Shown here piece by piece: positions 42,082 through 49,689 of a DNA stretch of 64,000 nucleotides (position 1 is the first letter of the stretch; every line of letters begins with the position of its first letter). Source of the DNA: Paenibacillus sp. HWE-109. Its GTDB lineage: Bacteria; Bacillota; Bacilli; Paenibacillales; NBRC-103111. The position numbers and the translations under genes are program-made. The DNA is taken from the NCBI RefSeq assembly GCF_022163125.1, contig NZ_CP091881.1, positions 9,013,285-9,077,284 of the forward strand, given 5' to 3'. The notes beneath the pieces are model-generated. The model did not search any database and had not been told where the DNA came from. It saw nothing but the letters and a program-made list of their open reading frames with translations.

Positions 42082-42609
42082 GTGGCTACATATTGGACTC
42101 TCCAAGAGGAAGTAGTTTGGAATGAAGCAGTAAAAATTGGATATCTTGAAGGAAAACAAGAATATGCGATGTATCCAGCAGAGTACATTTGGATGATGGC
42201 ACAAATGAAGCAACGACTAGAAAATTACAATGATAAATACCCTATATGGCTATGGATTAAGAAGCCTGATATGAGGTCTGCAAGTCACTTTAAAAGTTAT
42301 ACAAGATGCGTTCGTCTTACTATAGATTTGGAAGAAGAAAATGTGCTAGTTTCAGATTTTGAAGATTGGCATTCTGTTTTGAACAATGGTTTTAATGCCG
42401 ATAATGAGCAAGAATATGATGATTTTTACGAAGGGAAATTAAAGATTACAAAGGAGGAGAGTTGGGAACGTATTTTTGAATTAGAACGTATCCAAGATCC
42501 TCTTTGGAGTGGAGTTAGAGATTGGCTGCAAGGTGTTACTGGTAGAATTGATATCAATAAAGTGAAGAAGGTTGAGCATTTTATAAGTCGAAAACAAGTA
42601 GAGTTTTAG
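42082..42609 (+). CDS. DUF3841-family protein
   Basis: A protein of 175 residues. It starts at GTG 42082 with GGAG 6 nt upstream; a TTG at 42070 is possible. The pattern matches DUF3841: an N-terminal ATYWTLQEEVVWNEA, then AEYIWMMAQMKQRL, PIWLWIKKPDMR, and the acidic LVSDFEDWHSVLNN. The family is found in Bacillota near polymorphic-toxin and other accessory genes and has no established activity. It is one of the first cassettes of the immunity-like array; the neighbours are unrelated small genes on the same strand. Confidence 0.75.
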   Translation: MATYWTLQEEVVWNEAVKIGYLEGKQEYAMYPAEYIWMMAQMKQRLENYNDKYPIWLWIKKPDMRSASHFKSYTRCVRLTIDLEEENVLVSDFEDWHSVLNNGFNADNEQEYDDFYEGKLKITKEESWERIFELERIQDPLWSGVRDWLQGVTGRIDINKVKKVEHFISRKQVEF

Positions 42610-42630
42610 ATGTAAAACAAATATTTTATT

Positions 42631-42834
42631 ATGAAAGCTGCGGTGATTAATATCTGGTTCGTAGGTATTCAGCGGATATTTGATAGTAGAGTGTACATAT
42701 ATGAGACAGAGGTGGAGGCAAAGGAAGCATATGATAAAATGTTTGTGAAAAGCTGTGAGGACGATGGAGAAATTGAAGCAAAAGTTGTATACGGAAAAAT
42801 CTCTGAGATTGCACAAATTAAGCAGATATCATGA
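42631..42834 (+). CDS. Small acidic hypothetical protein
   Basis: 67 residues without a clear ribosome binding site before the ATG (AACAAATATTTTATT). The sequence is plausible for a compact alpha/beta protein (SRVYIYETEVEAKEAYDKMF; EIEAKVVYGKISEIAQ). Since no Shine-Dalgarno is present and the frame begins abruptly 21 nt after the previous stop, it may be the C-terminal remainder of a longer protein. Unidentified. Confidence 0.4.
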   Translation: MKAAVINIWFVGIQRIFDSRVYIYETEVEAKEAYDKMFVKSCEDDGEIEAKVVYGKISEIAQIKQIS

Positions 42835-42883
42835 AATAATACTATTGACTGATTTTTAAAAAAAATGAAGGTAGTTGACACTG

Positions 42884-43405
42884 ATGACAAAGCAAATATT
42901 AGATCTTACATTAGATGAATTTGGATATAAAGTGATGATAAATCTACCCGTTTGGAATGAATTTACTTCAGACTCAAACGATGTTTATGAAGTAGATTTT
43001 GGTGGAGACATAAATTCACCTCTACTCAGTGAATTAATAGATACTTATGATTTTATTGTATCCAATCAAGAAGAAATTAAGAATGTAATACTACAAGAGT
43101 TAGTTGAAGAATATAGTGGTTTCCAAGCAAAATATTGCGATGATGAAGATGATGAGTTTATGCCAGATTTAACTGGTGTTAATGATCTAAAGCCCTTAAT
43201 CAGTTTAGCAAGAGTTCATATCTTAGATGTAATCAAGGACGGCATTGGTTATTTTGGCTTTGAATTTGATTGCTCGTGGGATGAAGAGCACGGTTTTGGT
43301 GTAATGCTATTTAAAAACGAAGTAGTTGCATTGGGGGGATCAGACTCATCCTTTCTTTCATGGATAGCTAATGATCATTTAAATGAAAGTAGCGATACAA
43401 AATGA
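42884..43405 (+). CDS. DUF6985-like protein (immunity-type)
   Basis: A protein of 173 residues, strongly acidic. It contains LPVWNEFTSDSNDVYEVDFG and a C-terminal GYFGFEFDCSWDEEHGFGVM followed by EVVALGGSDSSFLSWIA. This pattern (a 'GxEFxCTWDxEHGLGV' core) is typical of the DUF6985 family seen in toxin-immunity arrays; the assignment is from memory. ATG 42884 is used; a TTG at 42875 is an alternative with a nearer AAGG. Likely an orphan immunity or accessory cassette. There is no membrane segment. Confidence 0.6.
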   Translation: MTKQILDLTLDEFGYKVMINLPVWNEFTSDSNDVYEVDFGGDINSPLLSELIDTYDFIVSNQEEIKNVILQELVEEYSGFQAKYCDDEDDEFMPDLTGVNDLKPLISLARVHILDVIKDGIGYFGFEFDCSWDEEHGFGVMLFKNEVVALGGSDSSFLSWIANDHLNESSDTK

Positions 43406-43441
43406 ATCAATTCTATCAACGAGAGAAGATGAGGTGCTATA

Positions 43442-43705
43442 ATGCGAGATTATATTGGAATTAAAGAAAAAGTGCAAATTGATTCGTTAATAGCAAATTT
43501 TGATGAAATCACAAAAGGGCTTGAAATTCTGAATAACAATAAGAAACTGGAATTAGATAGGCTCCTTGTAGATGCGAGTAAATTATTAAAAGGCTTAGAA
43601 GGAGTTCAGCAGTACATTAAAGTAGAACACGCAAAATCAACTGTTGAAATTATGTCTGGGGCTTTGAGTGAGATAGAAAGAATAAAATTTATCAATGATA
43701 AATAA
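43442..43705 (+). CDS. Helical hypothetical protein
   Basis: 87 residues, almost entirely helical with heptad-like Leu/Ile spacing (ITKGLEILNNNKKLELDRLL; SKLLKGLEGVQQYI). ATG 43442 follows AGATGAGGTGCTATA. It probably forms a coiled coil or helical bundle. The stop is followed at once by a copy of the recurring AATAAAACA-N5-TTTCAT motif. No family recognised. Confidence 0.55.
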   Translation: MRDYIGIKEKVQIDSLIANFDEITKGLEILNNNKKLELDRLLVDASKLLKGLEGVQQYIKVEHAKSTVEIMSGALSEIERIKFINDK

Positions 43706-43723
43706 TAAAACAATCCTTTCATA
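43702..43723 (+). repeat. Inter-cassette motif copy (AATAATAAAACAATCCTTTCAT)
   Basis: It overlaps the stop codon of the preceding gene and fits the AATAAAACA-N-TTTCAT family. Confidence 0.6.
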
Positions 43724-43742
43724 AGAATGAGGTGAAAAATAT

Positions 43743-43976
43743 ATGGAGCCATGGGAATTAGCTGAAGGAGAAAGATATAAGGAAAACAAGACTGTCTAGT
43801 TAATCAAGAAAAGTGACGTTGAAAATAAATCCATTACATATATAGAAAATCCTCGCGGCGGTCATGTTCTAGGACGATGCAGCATCAATGACTTTTGTGA
43901 TTGGGCAATAAGTGTGTATACAGCAGAGAAAGAAATTTGGGAGCAAAATAGCAAGTTTGTGGAAATAATCAAATAA
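43743..43976 (+). pseudogene. Small gene interrupted by an in-frame TAG
   Basis: ATG 43743 (GAGGTGAAAAATAT upstream) opens an 18-codon frame (MEPWELAEGERYKENKTV) that meets a TAG. The same frame then continues for 58 codons (LIKKSDVENKSITYIENPRG, CSINDFCDWAISVYTAEKE) to a TAA at 43976. The post-stop part has equally good protein composition, so this is a gene of 77 residues killed by one nonsense change (TAG from CAG, AAG or GAG). Unidentified immunity-like cassette. Confidence 0.7.
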
Positions 43977-44005
43977 AAAAAGTTTATATAAGGAGATATG
44001 AACAT

Positions 44006-44473
44006 ATGGGACTGTACACTAGTTTTCGCTGCAAATTAAAATTGAAAGATGAATTTCTACCAGTTATTAGAGAATTGATGGAGGAGGGTTTAGACTGGAG
44101 CGAACTTGAAACTAATAGCGAAGAAATTAATGAATTTAGTACATATGATCGAGCGGATTCTATTCCTTTTGGAGGCCTTTCATATGCTCCGGATGAATGG
44201 GAGCAGGAAGACAACACTATATGGAGTCGTAGCACTGAAAACGGTATCTGGACATTCCAATGCAGTGTTAAAAACAGTGAAACAATTCTTGAATTTATGA
44301 GAAGGGTAGTTCCAGCTATTTCTGTAGAAAGTCTTCATCTTGAAATGTTCTTTGAAGAGGATGTCTATTCAACAATGTATAAACTTATTGATGGTAAAGT
44401 AGAAGAAATCGATGAAAAGAACAAATATGGTTTTGAAGACAATGATGACTATGAGGGTTTTGGATATAGATAA
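44006..44473 (+). CDS. Acidic hypothetical protein (immunity-like)
   Basis: 155 residues, acidic, soluble. ATG 44006 follows AAGGAGATATGAACAT. The layout is alpha/beta: a GLYTSFRCKLKLKDEFLPVI start, WEQEDNTIWSRSTENGIWTF in the middle and a SVESLHLEMFFEEDVYSTMY strand-helix near the end, then a very acidic tail. The repeated Trp/Tyr in acidic context and full-length single-domain form fit immunity proteins that plug a toxin active site. The family is not recognised and no adjacent toxin exists. Confidence 0.6.
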   Translation: MGLYTSFRCKLKLKDEFLPVIRELMEEGLDWSELETNSEEINEFSTYDRADSIPFGGLSYAPDEWEQEDNTIWSRSTENGIWTFQCSVKNSETILEFMRRVVPAISVESLHLEMFFEEDVYSTMYKLIDGKVEEIDEKNKYGFEDNDDYEGFGYR

Positions 44474-44522
44474 GGCATTGAAATGAATCTTTCAATACCT
44501 AATTTTAAGGAGTGAATGAGCA

Positions 44523-44879
44523 ATGATAGTAATCGAAGGCAAGGCAGGAAAGAGTGTAGTTTTGCAGGATATCATTAATGATCAAATGAGAAATAGGAAT
44601 GTAGTTGTCATTGATACAGTTAAAGTACACGGTTTACAGGTTCCTGATGGTGTAGATCATTTAATCTTAGATGCAGATTTTGAGAAAGCTCTTGAGATAT
44701 TTGAGTCAGCATATAAAAACGAGTTCAGTAGATATGATTGGATTGTATTTGAGTTCAATGTAGAAATAACAGAAGTTGATTTAAGCACTTTTAAAGCAAT
44801 TGACAGAGAATATCCTCAGAATTTTATTGTTACTGTACAAAATGATGCTCTAGAACAGGTTAATGTCTATTTTGCATAG
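44523..44879 (+). CDS. Hypothetical protein with partial P-loop-like start
   Basis: 118 residues. The N-terminus MIVIEGKAGKSVVLQDII looks like a Walker A (GxxGxGKS) that is not canonical (GKAGKS), followed by strand-helix alternation (NVVVIDTVKVHG, YDWIVFEFN). It could be a small Rossmann-like protein. ATG 44523 follows AAGGAGTGAATGAGCA. Nucleotide binding is doubtful because the second Gly is missing and there is no Walker B helix context. Unidentified member of the cassette array. Confidence 0.55.
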   Translation: MIVIEGKAGKSVVLQDIINDQMRNRNVVVIDTVKVHGLQVPDGVDHLILDADFEKALEIFESAYKNEFSRYDWIVFEFNVEITEVDLSTFKAIDREYPQNFIVTVQNDALEQVNVYFA

Positions 44880-44913
44880 TCAACAAAATCAGAGTTTTAT
44901 GGGAGAGTTAAAA

Positions 44914-45222
44914 ATGAATAAAGTAATTTTAATTATCGTGCTGATTGCCATTTTGCTTATTGGATGCGGCGACCGAAAACAAGAAGCGGTTGATTTAGCT
45001 CTAAAAACAATAGAAACGGAATTTCCAAAAATAACAAATGTTAAAGTTGAAAATGTTGACATTGTGAAAGATTGGAAAGAAACGCCAAGCGGGAAGAATG
45101 ATTTAGCTAAAGTTACAATATCTTTTGATGAAGAATCAAAACATAAGAAGTTAGTTTATTGGTTAACCAACTTGAATGATAATGGTTGGTTTGCCCAAGA
45201 GTATATATGGGTGTTGCAATAG
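44914..45222 (+). CDS. Small lipoprotein
   Basis: 102 residues. ATG 44914 follows GGGAGAGTTAAAA. Signal peptide with lipobox LLIGCG (Cys19) predicts a membrane-anchored lipoprotein. The mature part (VDLALKTIETEFPKITNVKV; DLAKVTISFDEESKHKKLVY) is an alpha/beta domain similar in style to small PepSY- or cystatin-like accessory proteins, but not assignable. It is the only exported member of this part of the array and could be an immunity lipoprotein acting outside the membrane (inference). Confidence 0.7.
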   Translation: MNKVILIIVLIAILLIGCGDRKQEAVDLALKTIETEFPKITNVKVENVDIVKDWKETPSGKNDLAKVTISFDEESKHKKLVYWLTNLNDNGWFAQEYIWVLQ

Positions 45223-45323
45223 TGAAACTTTGAAATGAAATCGAAGTTTTATTAGAGTACATAATATTTAGATAATAATTGGTGACGAAAGAATGATTTT
45301 ATTGATAGAAACGGGGGACTAAA

Positions 45324-45662
45324 TTGAAGAAAATAAGGATAATATCTGTCCCATTTAATGATCAATGAATGAAAGACATGGAAAATGACTTAGATAATTC
45401 ACAATACGTCCAAGAGTTTAAAATTAATGAGAAACAATTTTATACATTATTTGAGTCAGGTATATTCAATGTTCTAAACAGAGAATGTGATGTACTAATT
45501 GACGACTTTGAAACAGAGCTCATCGATTTTGAAAGCTTACTTAAAGCGAACAAAGTACTAAGTAATTCATTCGAAAATTCAAATTGTTATGAAATAGAAG
45601 TGTTAGTAGGGCTAATTTCCTTAGCAATAGAGATGAAAACAGGAATTTATTTTCATTTTTAA
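45324..45662 (+). pseudogene. Small gene split by an in-frame TGA
   Basis: A TTG at 45324, preceded by GGGGGACTAAA, starts KKIRIISVPFNDQ and reaches a TGA at 45366-45368. The same frame continues immediately from ATG 45369 for 97 codons (NSQYVQEFKINEKQFYTLFE; YEIEVLVGLISLAIEMKTGI). The second part has no ribosome binding site of its own, so the natural gene most likely spans both and carries a nonsense change; re-initiation at the adjacent ATG is possible. Unidentified. Confidence 0.55.
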
Positions 45663-45793
45663 CTTTCAGCAACTTTGAATATTTCTTTTAGCCCCCGACA
45701 ATAAATTTAATATTCCGAATACATTAGAAAAAGTCAAGAATTTTTAGGATTAAAATGTAAGCACGATTCTATAGAGTGGAGAGGGGAAATATA

Positions 45794-46177
45794 ATGACAC
45801 ACTATGATAATTTGTATTGTAAGTTATTCATTGACACAGACATTGATATAAACTCGCTATTTGATTTAGTGTGTCAAATTGTATCAGGTTTTAGAAAAGT
45901 TATGCGGACAGTTGTTACAGACCTAAGTGAAATAGATATTATGAAAAATGATGACTTTGATGCTTTAAAAAAAGACTATGGAAGTGATGGCTTTCTCTTC
46001 TTTAAATACTATTGTGATATTCAACCAACGGATTATATAGGATTGGACGAGGGAAAATATATATCAAGTGTTTCACTGTTATTGGAAAGTCTATGGGATA
46101 TAAAAATAAATGCAGTATGTGCTTGTGATTTTGAGGGAGAACTACCAAGAATGGGCGGATATAATCCTAACAGATGA
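45794..46177 (+). CDS. Hypothetical protein (immunity-like)
   Basis: 127 residues. ATG 45794 follows GAGAGGGGAAATATA. It begins DNLYCKLFIDTDIDINSLFD, has an acidic centre (LSEIDIMKNDDFD, YGSDGFLFFKYYCDIQP) and ends CDFEGELPRMGGYNPNR. The pattern, with a CKLFID start and an LPRxGGYxP end, looks like a complete immunity-type alpha/beta sandwich; I cannot name the family. The next gene starts 37 nt later. Not fused to it: the longer overlapping frame to 46110 has no start signal. Confidence 0.6.
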   Translation: MTHYDNLYCKLFIDTDIDINSLFDLVCQIVSGFRKVMRTVVTDLSEIDIMKNDDFDALKKDYGSDGFLFFKYYCDIQPTDYIGLDEGKYISSVSLLLESLWDIKINAVCACDFEGELPRMGGYNPNR

Positions 46178-46214
46178 TAAAAGAGCAATTTTATTTGAAT
46201 GGAGTTATTTGTAT

Positions 46215-46772
46215 ATGGATTTTGGGTGGAGAATAACTAAATACAATCCAGATCATAGAAATGATAGAGGTAATTATTCAAAAGATGAATGGACTTCAAT
46301 CTCAGATATTGGAAGCACTTATGATAATAAGCCATTAACCATTGAAAAATATAAAGAAACAGAAGATTTGTATGTAAGAGCAATTCTCACCTTTGTAGAA
46401 TTTCTAAATATCCCATATTTACAAGTCAAAGAACTTTGGATGCAGGATGCAAACGATTATGAGCAAAGAAGTAACAACAGTAAGTATCAATCAATTTATT
46501 CAAGGGAATTAGTCGATGCTTTTTCCACAATTACAGAAGGAGAATTATTACAAAAGGATTCAATCGTACAAACTACTCGATTGATATTAAGAGAAAATAT
46601 TTGGTGTAAGTATCAGTATCAAGCATTAATGTATGTACACTTTGGGTACGATTACTACATGTACATTGGAAGTTCACAACCCTGTAGCGGACTGATTCAA
46701 GGAATTGTCGCATCAGGATTGTTTGTAGAGCCTTTTGAATCGCCTTATCTTGACAATGAAGATGATGAATAA
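46215..46772 (+). CDS. Hypothetical protein conserved in toxin/immunity arrays
   Basis: A protein of 185 residues. ATG 46215 has GGAG about 10 nt upstream. It opens MDFGWRITKYNPDHRNDRG and continues DEWTSISDIGSTYDNKPL, a recognisable pattern of a Bacillota family found in accessory regions ('WxxxKYNPxxRxxxGxYxxxEWTSxSDIG'). The rest is mostly helical, with YMYIGSSQPCSGLIQGIVAS near the end. No catalytic residues known. The stop is followed directly by an exact copy of the 21-nt ATAAAACATGGATTTCATTAA motif. Confidence 0.65.
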   Translation: MDFGWRITKYNPDHRNDRGNYSKDEWTSISDIGSTYDNKPLTIEKYKETEDLYVRAILTFVEFLNIPYLQVKELWMQDANDYEQRSNNSKYQSIYSRELVDAFSTITEGELLQKDSIVQTTRLILRENIWCKYQYQALMYVHFGYDYYMYIGSSQPCSGLIQGIVASGLFVEPFESPYLDNEDDE

Positions 46773-46793
46773 ATAAAACATGGATTTCATTAA
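46773..46793 (+). repeat. Inter-cassette motif copy, identical to 38713-38733
   Basis: ATAAAACATGGATTTCATTAA just after a stop codon and before the next cassette. The exact 21-nt match to a site 8 kb away suggests recombination or shared ancestry of spacers. Confidence 0.75.
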
Positions 46794-46810
46794 AAGTCAG
46801 GGGGCAATTT

Positions 46811-47134
46811 GTGGCTGATGTTGAAGCTATTATAACCTTTTTAGAATCGAAAGATGGCGGAAGAAGCAGAAATGTTTTCAATGGGTATCGCCCTAATCAT
46901 TTAATAAAAGATGACTACTTAACTACTGGTGTGCATCATTATTACGATATGGAAGAAGTTGTTCTTGGGAAATCTGTTTATGGAACGATTACATTTATAT
47001 CTCCTGAAGCATACCCACATTGTTTATGGGTTGGAAAAATAATTAATATCCAAGAAGGGTCTAGGATTGTTGGGTATGCCGAAATCACAAAAATCTTTAA
47101 CGATCTTTTGATTAAAGAAATCGTTGAAGATTAA
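46811..47134 (+). CDS. EF-Tu beta-barrel-like small protein
   Basis: 107 residues from GTG 46811 (AGGGGGCAATTT upstream). The pattern ADVEAIITFLESKDGGRSR, VFNGYRPNHL, then YGTITFISPEAYPHCLWVGK and a closing IVGYAEITKIFN strand follows the C-terminal beta-barrel (domain III) of elongation factor Tu. Stand-alone proteins of this form are common in Bacillota accessory arrays and may be immunity or decoy proteins against toxins that hit EF-Tu, which is inference. No GTPase domain is present. Confidence 0.65.
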   Translation: MADVEAIITFLESKDGGRSRNVFNGYRPNHLIKDDYLTTGVHHYYDMEEVVLGKSVYGTITFISPEAYPHCLWVGKIINIQEGSRIVGYAEITKIFNDLLIKEIVED

Positions 47135-47295
47135 TATTTATTGAATAAAAGAGAAGTTTTATATGATCTCGTCTCAGGAAAAAATTGTTGGCGTGGTAAA
47201 TGAAAACCCTATTTCATGTGTGTAGTTGATTTATTGGATATTCATCCCAGATTGGAATGAAAAGAAAATTTTAACAGGGGGGGGTAAAATAGAAA

Positions 47296-47661
47296 ATGAA
47301 AATAGTATTTTGGGCATTCAGATTTATTCTTACTAAGTACATACAATGGTCTGAAAAAAACATTAAACTATTATTCATATTAGCAATAATCTTCGCATTT
47401 ATTAATATCTTTGTATCTTTTGTTATTGCATACCTATTGATAATTAGTATTCTTTTGGAAATTATTTTTTTCAAGCTTAATGATTATATATCTATAAACA
47501 GATTTACTGGTACTTTAAATATGCGATCTGATATTGATGTTCATAAACTAGAAAGGACTCGTAAGCTTTTCAATAAGAATAGAGCTGAATTCCTTTCACT
47601 AATGTTTGAGGATGGAATCAAGGATATTAAAAATTATTCTAAGTTTAAAATCCCCTGTTAA
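47296..47661 (+). CDS. Membrane protein, unknown
   Basis: 121 residues with two close membrane helices (about 23-45 and 47-62) and a basic cytoplasmic tail (VHKLERTRKLFNKNRAEFL). ATG 47296 follows AGGGGGGGGTAAAATAGAAA. No motif recognised. The G-run of eight in the ribosome binding site could be slippery and affect expression. Part of the array. Confidence 0.55.
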   Translation: MKIVFWAFRFILTKYIQWSEKNIKLLFILAIIFAFINIFVSFVIAYLLIISILLEIIFFKLNDYISINRFTGTLNMRSDIDVHKLERTRKLFNKNRAEFLSLMFEDGIKDIKNYSKFKIPC

Positions 47662-47725
47662 TTTTTCATTAAAGCGATTAAAGTAACAACCAATTAAGCT
47701 ATTTATAAAATAATGTTAAATAAAT

Positions 47726-47890
47726 ATGGATCAAAAAGAAAAAGAAATTCCAGAAAAGTTAATGTTTCTGAGATGGAAAATGATTTTTGGTATTTTATTT
47801 AACCCAAAGAAAAATTCGCTATTATTAGGTCATTTAATGAGGCCGACACATTATTACAAAATTAAGATAGATTTAATTGATATTATTTAA
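47726..47890 (+). other. Possible small ORF or relic (54 codons)
   Basis: An ATG frame encodes KEKEIPEKLMFLRWKMIFGI and LLLGHLMRPTHYYKIKIDL before a TAA. There is no Shine-Dalgarno. Composition is plausible but AT-driven; it is probably a relic in the 670-bp stretch 47662-48335, which also holds two other short ORFs. Confidence 0.25.
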
Positions 47891-47936
47891 CTAATAGACA
47901 ATAAAACAACAATTTAAATGAGAGTTAGGTGTCTTG

Positions 47937-48047
47937 ATGTTAAAGGTTATGTTTATGGCTCCAAATGGAGAAACATTATATAGCCGCGACATGTCACTAG
48001 AACAACTCTATGCACTCAAATTCGTGGAATCAATCGATGTAGAGTGA
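47937..48047 (+). other. Short ORF (36 codons)
   Basis: ATG 47937, with GAGAGTTAGGTGTCTTG upstream as a weak ribosome binding site, encodes MLKVMFMAPNGETLYSRDMS, then LEQLYALKFVESID. It looks like the N-terminus of a truncated protein. A further acidic scrap (MDYNVNIEELYVWLK) follows in another frame, suggesting a frameshifted original. Confidence 0.3.
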
Positions 48048-48144
48048 ATCATATACTATCTCAGACATGGACTATAACGTTAATATAGAAGAGCTGTATG
48101 TATGGCTCAAATGAGTTATTTATTAAAAATTCAAAGGAGACAAC

Positions 48145-48291
48145 ATGAGAACTGAAAATCAAGTAAAGGCCAAATTAATCCAACTGCGAGAGTTACAGAA
48201 GCTAAATGATACTGAGGAAATCAGAATACAAATTGAAATGCTGGAATGGATTATAAATCAACCGACTGAAAGTTATCACTGTAAGTCGTAA
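48145..48291 (+). CDS. Small helical protein (48 aa)
   Basis: ATG 48145 is preceded by AAAGGAGACAAC, a strong ribosome binding site, so it is likely translated. The product is a two-helix charged peptide (NQVKAKLIQLRELQKLNDTE, then IRIQIEMLEWIINQP) with heptad-like hydrophobic spacing, suitable for a coiled-coil hairpin. The stop codon overlaps the next inter-cassette motif. Function unknown. Confidence 0.6.
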   Translation: MRTENQVKAKLIQLRELQKLNDTEEIRIQIEMLEWIINQPTESYHCKS

Positions 48292-48309
48292 TAAAACATA
48301 TATTTCAAT
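48290..48309 (+). repeat. Inter-cassette motif copy (AATAAAACATATATTTCAAT)
   Basis: It overlaps the stop of the 48-aa gene; same family as 43702, 46773 and 49225. Confidence 0.6.
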
Positions 48310-48335
48310 GAAATTAATGTGGGAGATGTGTATTA

Positions 48336-48818
48336 ATGAACAACAATGATTCAAGATCCCTATTCGAAAAGCAGATAGAGGCGTTAGAGAATTCAAATTG
48401 GAAGATTGAATTCAACTCAGATACTTTAGTTGCCAAGATTGTGGATGAGCGTGGTATCGAAATTGATATTGCTACTTTAGGGTTTCTCCTTGGGCAATTA
48501 GAAGAATATGGGAAGTTGAAAATTGAACAGAAATATGGGGAAAGAAGAAAAACTCCAATAGACGAATTTACAAAAAAGAGAATCGGTGTCTTGGATTATG
48601 TGCTTATAGAAGATGAACATACTGAATCATTTAGAAAAATATTCGAAGCTTTTCATGATCAAAATGAGCTTTTTAACTTAGAATCATTTTATGTTTCTAA
48701 GAAGAATGGATTGATTCATGAGGAATTTAATGCATATCTTCCGGTTGATGAGGCAGAGAAATTGTTGGAGCCTTTGCAAAATTTCGTCGATAAGTATAAA
48801 AAAGATGATAGTGAATGA
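48336..48818 (+). CDS. Acidic hypothetical protein
   Basis: 160 residues, mixed charge with acidic end. ATG 48336 follows GTGGGAGATGTGTATTA. Helical N-terminus (RSLFEKQIEALENSNWKIEF), central IEIDIATLGFLLGQLEEYGK and a C-terminal helix (VDEAEKLLEPLQNFVDKY). It is soluble with no known motif. It sits between two inter-cassette spacers; immunity-like by context only. Confidence 0.55.
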   Translation: MNNNDSRSLFEKQIEALENSNWKIEFNSDTLVAKIVDERGIEIDIATLGFLLGQLEEYGKLKIEQKYGERRKTPIDEFTKKRIGVLDYVLIEDEHTESFRKIFEAFHDQNELFNLESFYVSKKNGLIHEEFNAYLPVDEAEKLLEPLQNFVDKYKKDDSE

Positions 48819-48902
48819 TAAAATAATTTCTTTTAATGCTGGAGTGAATCGAATGGTTATGATTAAGTTCCTATAATTTGCGATGATACTGGTGAAACTT
48901 TC

Positions 48903-49229
48903 ATGTCATATAAAGCATACTTAACCAGTGAGCATTGGAAAGACGTCCGAAGAAGGTACGCGGCTTCAAAATTTAAGAATGAGTGTAATGTATGTAAGTC
49001 CAAATTCAAATTAAATCTGCACCATAAATCTTATAAGCGAGTCGGAAACGAACGACTAAACGATCTTATTTACTTGTGCGAAAGCTGTCATCATACTGCT
49101 CACGATCTACTCAAAGGTGACAACAGTCAAAAGGTTAATCTATGGAATATAAACAGAAGGATGAGAAAAAGAAAAGACGCACCAACTTCTAAATATTCGA
49201 TAAACAATCCAAACAACAAAAAGCAATAA
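48903..49229 (+). CDS. HNH-type endonuclease domain protein
   Basis: A 108-residue protein with a zinc-HNH core: C-x-x-C in ECNVCKSKFK, the metal-binding His pair in LNLHHKSYKRVGNERLNDLI and CESCHHTAHD. This is the compact HNH fold that nicks or cuts DNA or RNA. ATG 48903 is used. In another frame upstream (around 48870-48902) lies PIICDDTGETF, which would join this gene if one T were removed from the GTTCC region, so the N-terminus may be frameshifted. Possible toxin or mobile-element nuclease; no clear partner. Confidence 0.78.
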   Translation: MSYKAYLTSEHWKDVRRRYAASKFKNECNVCKSKFKLNLHHKSYKRVGNERLNDLIYLCESCHHTAHDLLKGDNSQKVNLWNINRRMRKRKDAPTSKYSINNPNNKKQ

Positions 49230-49246
49230 AACAAGCCTTTCATTGC
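49225..49246 (+). repeat. Inter-cassette motif copy (AATAAAACAAGCCTTTCATTGC)
   Basis: It begins at the stop codon of the HNH gene; same motif family. A weaker copy (AATAAAACGAGTCTTTTAT) follows the next gene at 49636. Confidence 0.65.
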
Positions 49247-49337
49247 TACTAATTGCAGCATGTGTTTAGCTATTTCATAATCAATTTTCGACTACAATAT
49301 TTTATGATATTATGCTCTCAAAGGAGCTGAGTATCAT

Positions 49338-49637
49338 ATGGATAAAAAGAGCTATAAAGATTTTCTAATTCAACAATCAAGTATCACAAGCAAGAAAAAA
49401 GCTGTAAACAGTAGGACTTCAAAGGCCAATAGAATTGAGCGTAGATTTAATATTAATTTAGATCTGTTCGTTTCAAATGACTTTGCAACATACGTATTAC
49501 TAAAAATATTGAAAACTGATGATCGTCGCGGCACAAATCAAAATGCTGTTAGGAAGTATTATTTATATAAATACGGAAAGAAATTTCCTAGTCTAAAGGA
49601 TTTTGAAAAACGCAATATTGCGAAATTATCTAAGTAA
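49338..49637 (+). CDS. Basic hypothetical protein
   Basis: 99 residues, strongly basic (many Lys/Arg). ATG 49338 follows AAAGGAGCTGAGTATCAT. Contains SKKKAVNSRTSKANRIERRF, then a helix-rich end (LLKILKTDDRRGTNQNAVRK; YGKKFPSLKDFEKRNIAKL). The charge suggests nucleic-acid binding. Located right after an HNH nuclease gene on the same strand with a 108-nt gap, it could be its partner. Family not recognised. Confidence 0.5.
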   Translation: MDKKSYKDFLIQQSSITSKKKAVNSRTSKANRIERRFNINLDLFVSNDFATYVLLKILKTDDRRGTNQNAVRKYYLYKYGKKFPSLKDFEKRNIAKLSK

Positions 49638-49689
49638 TAAAACGAGTCTTTTATTTGTTTTGAGTTTGTACTAATCTTTATATAAAATT

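Noticed and set aside
44523..44560. Walker A motif suggesting an ATPase
   Set aside because: The sequence GKAGKS lacks the canonical GxxxxGK[ST] spacing and there is no Walker B; treated as hypothetical.
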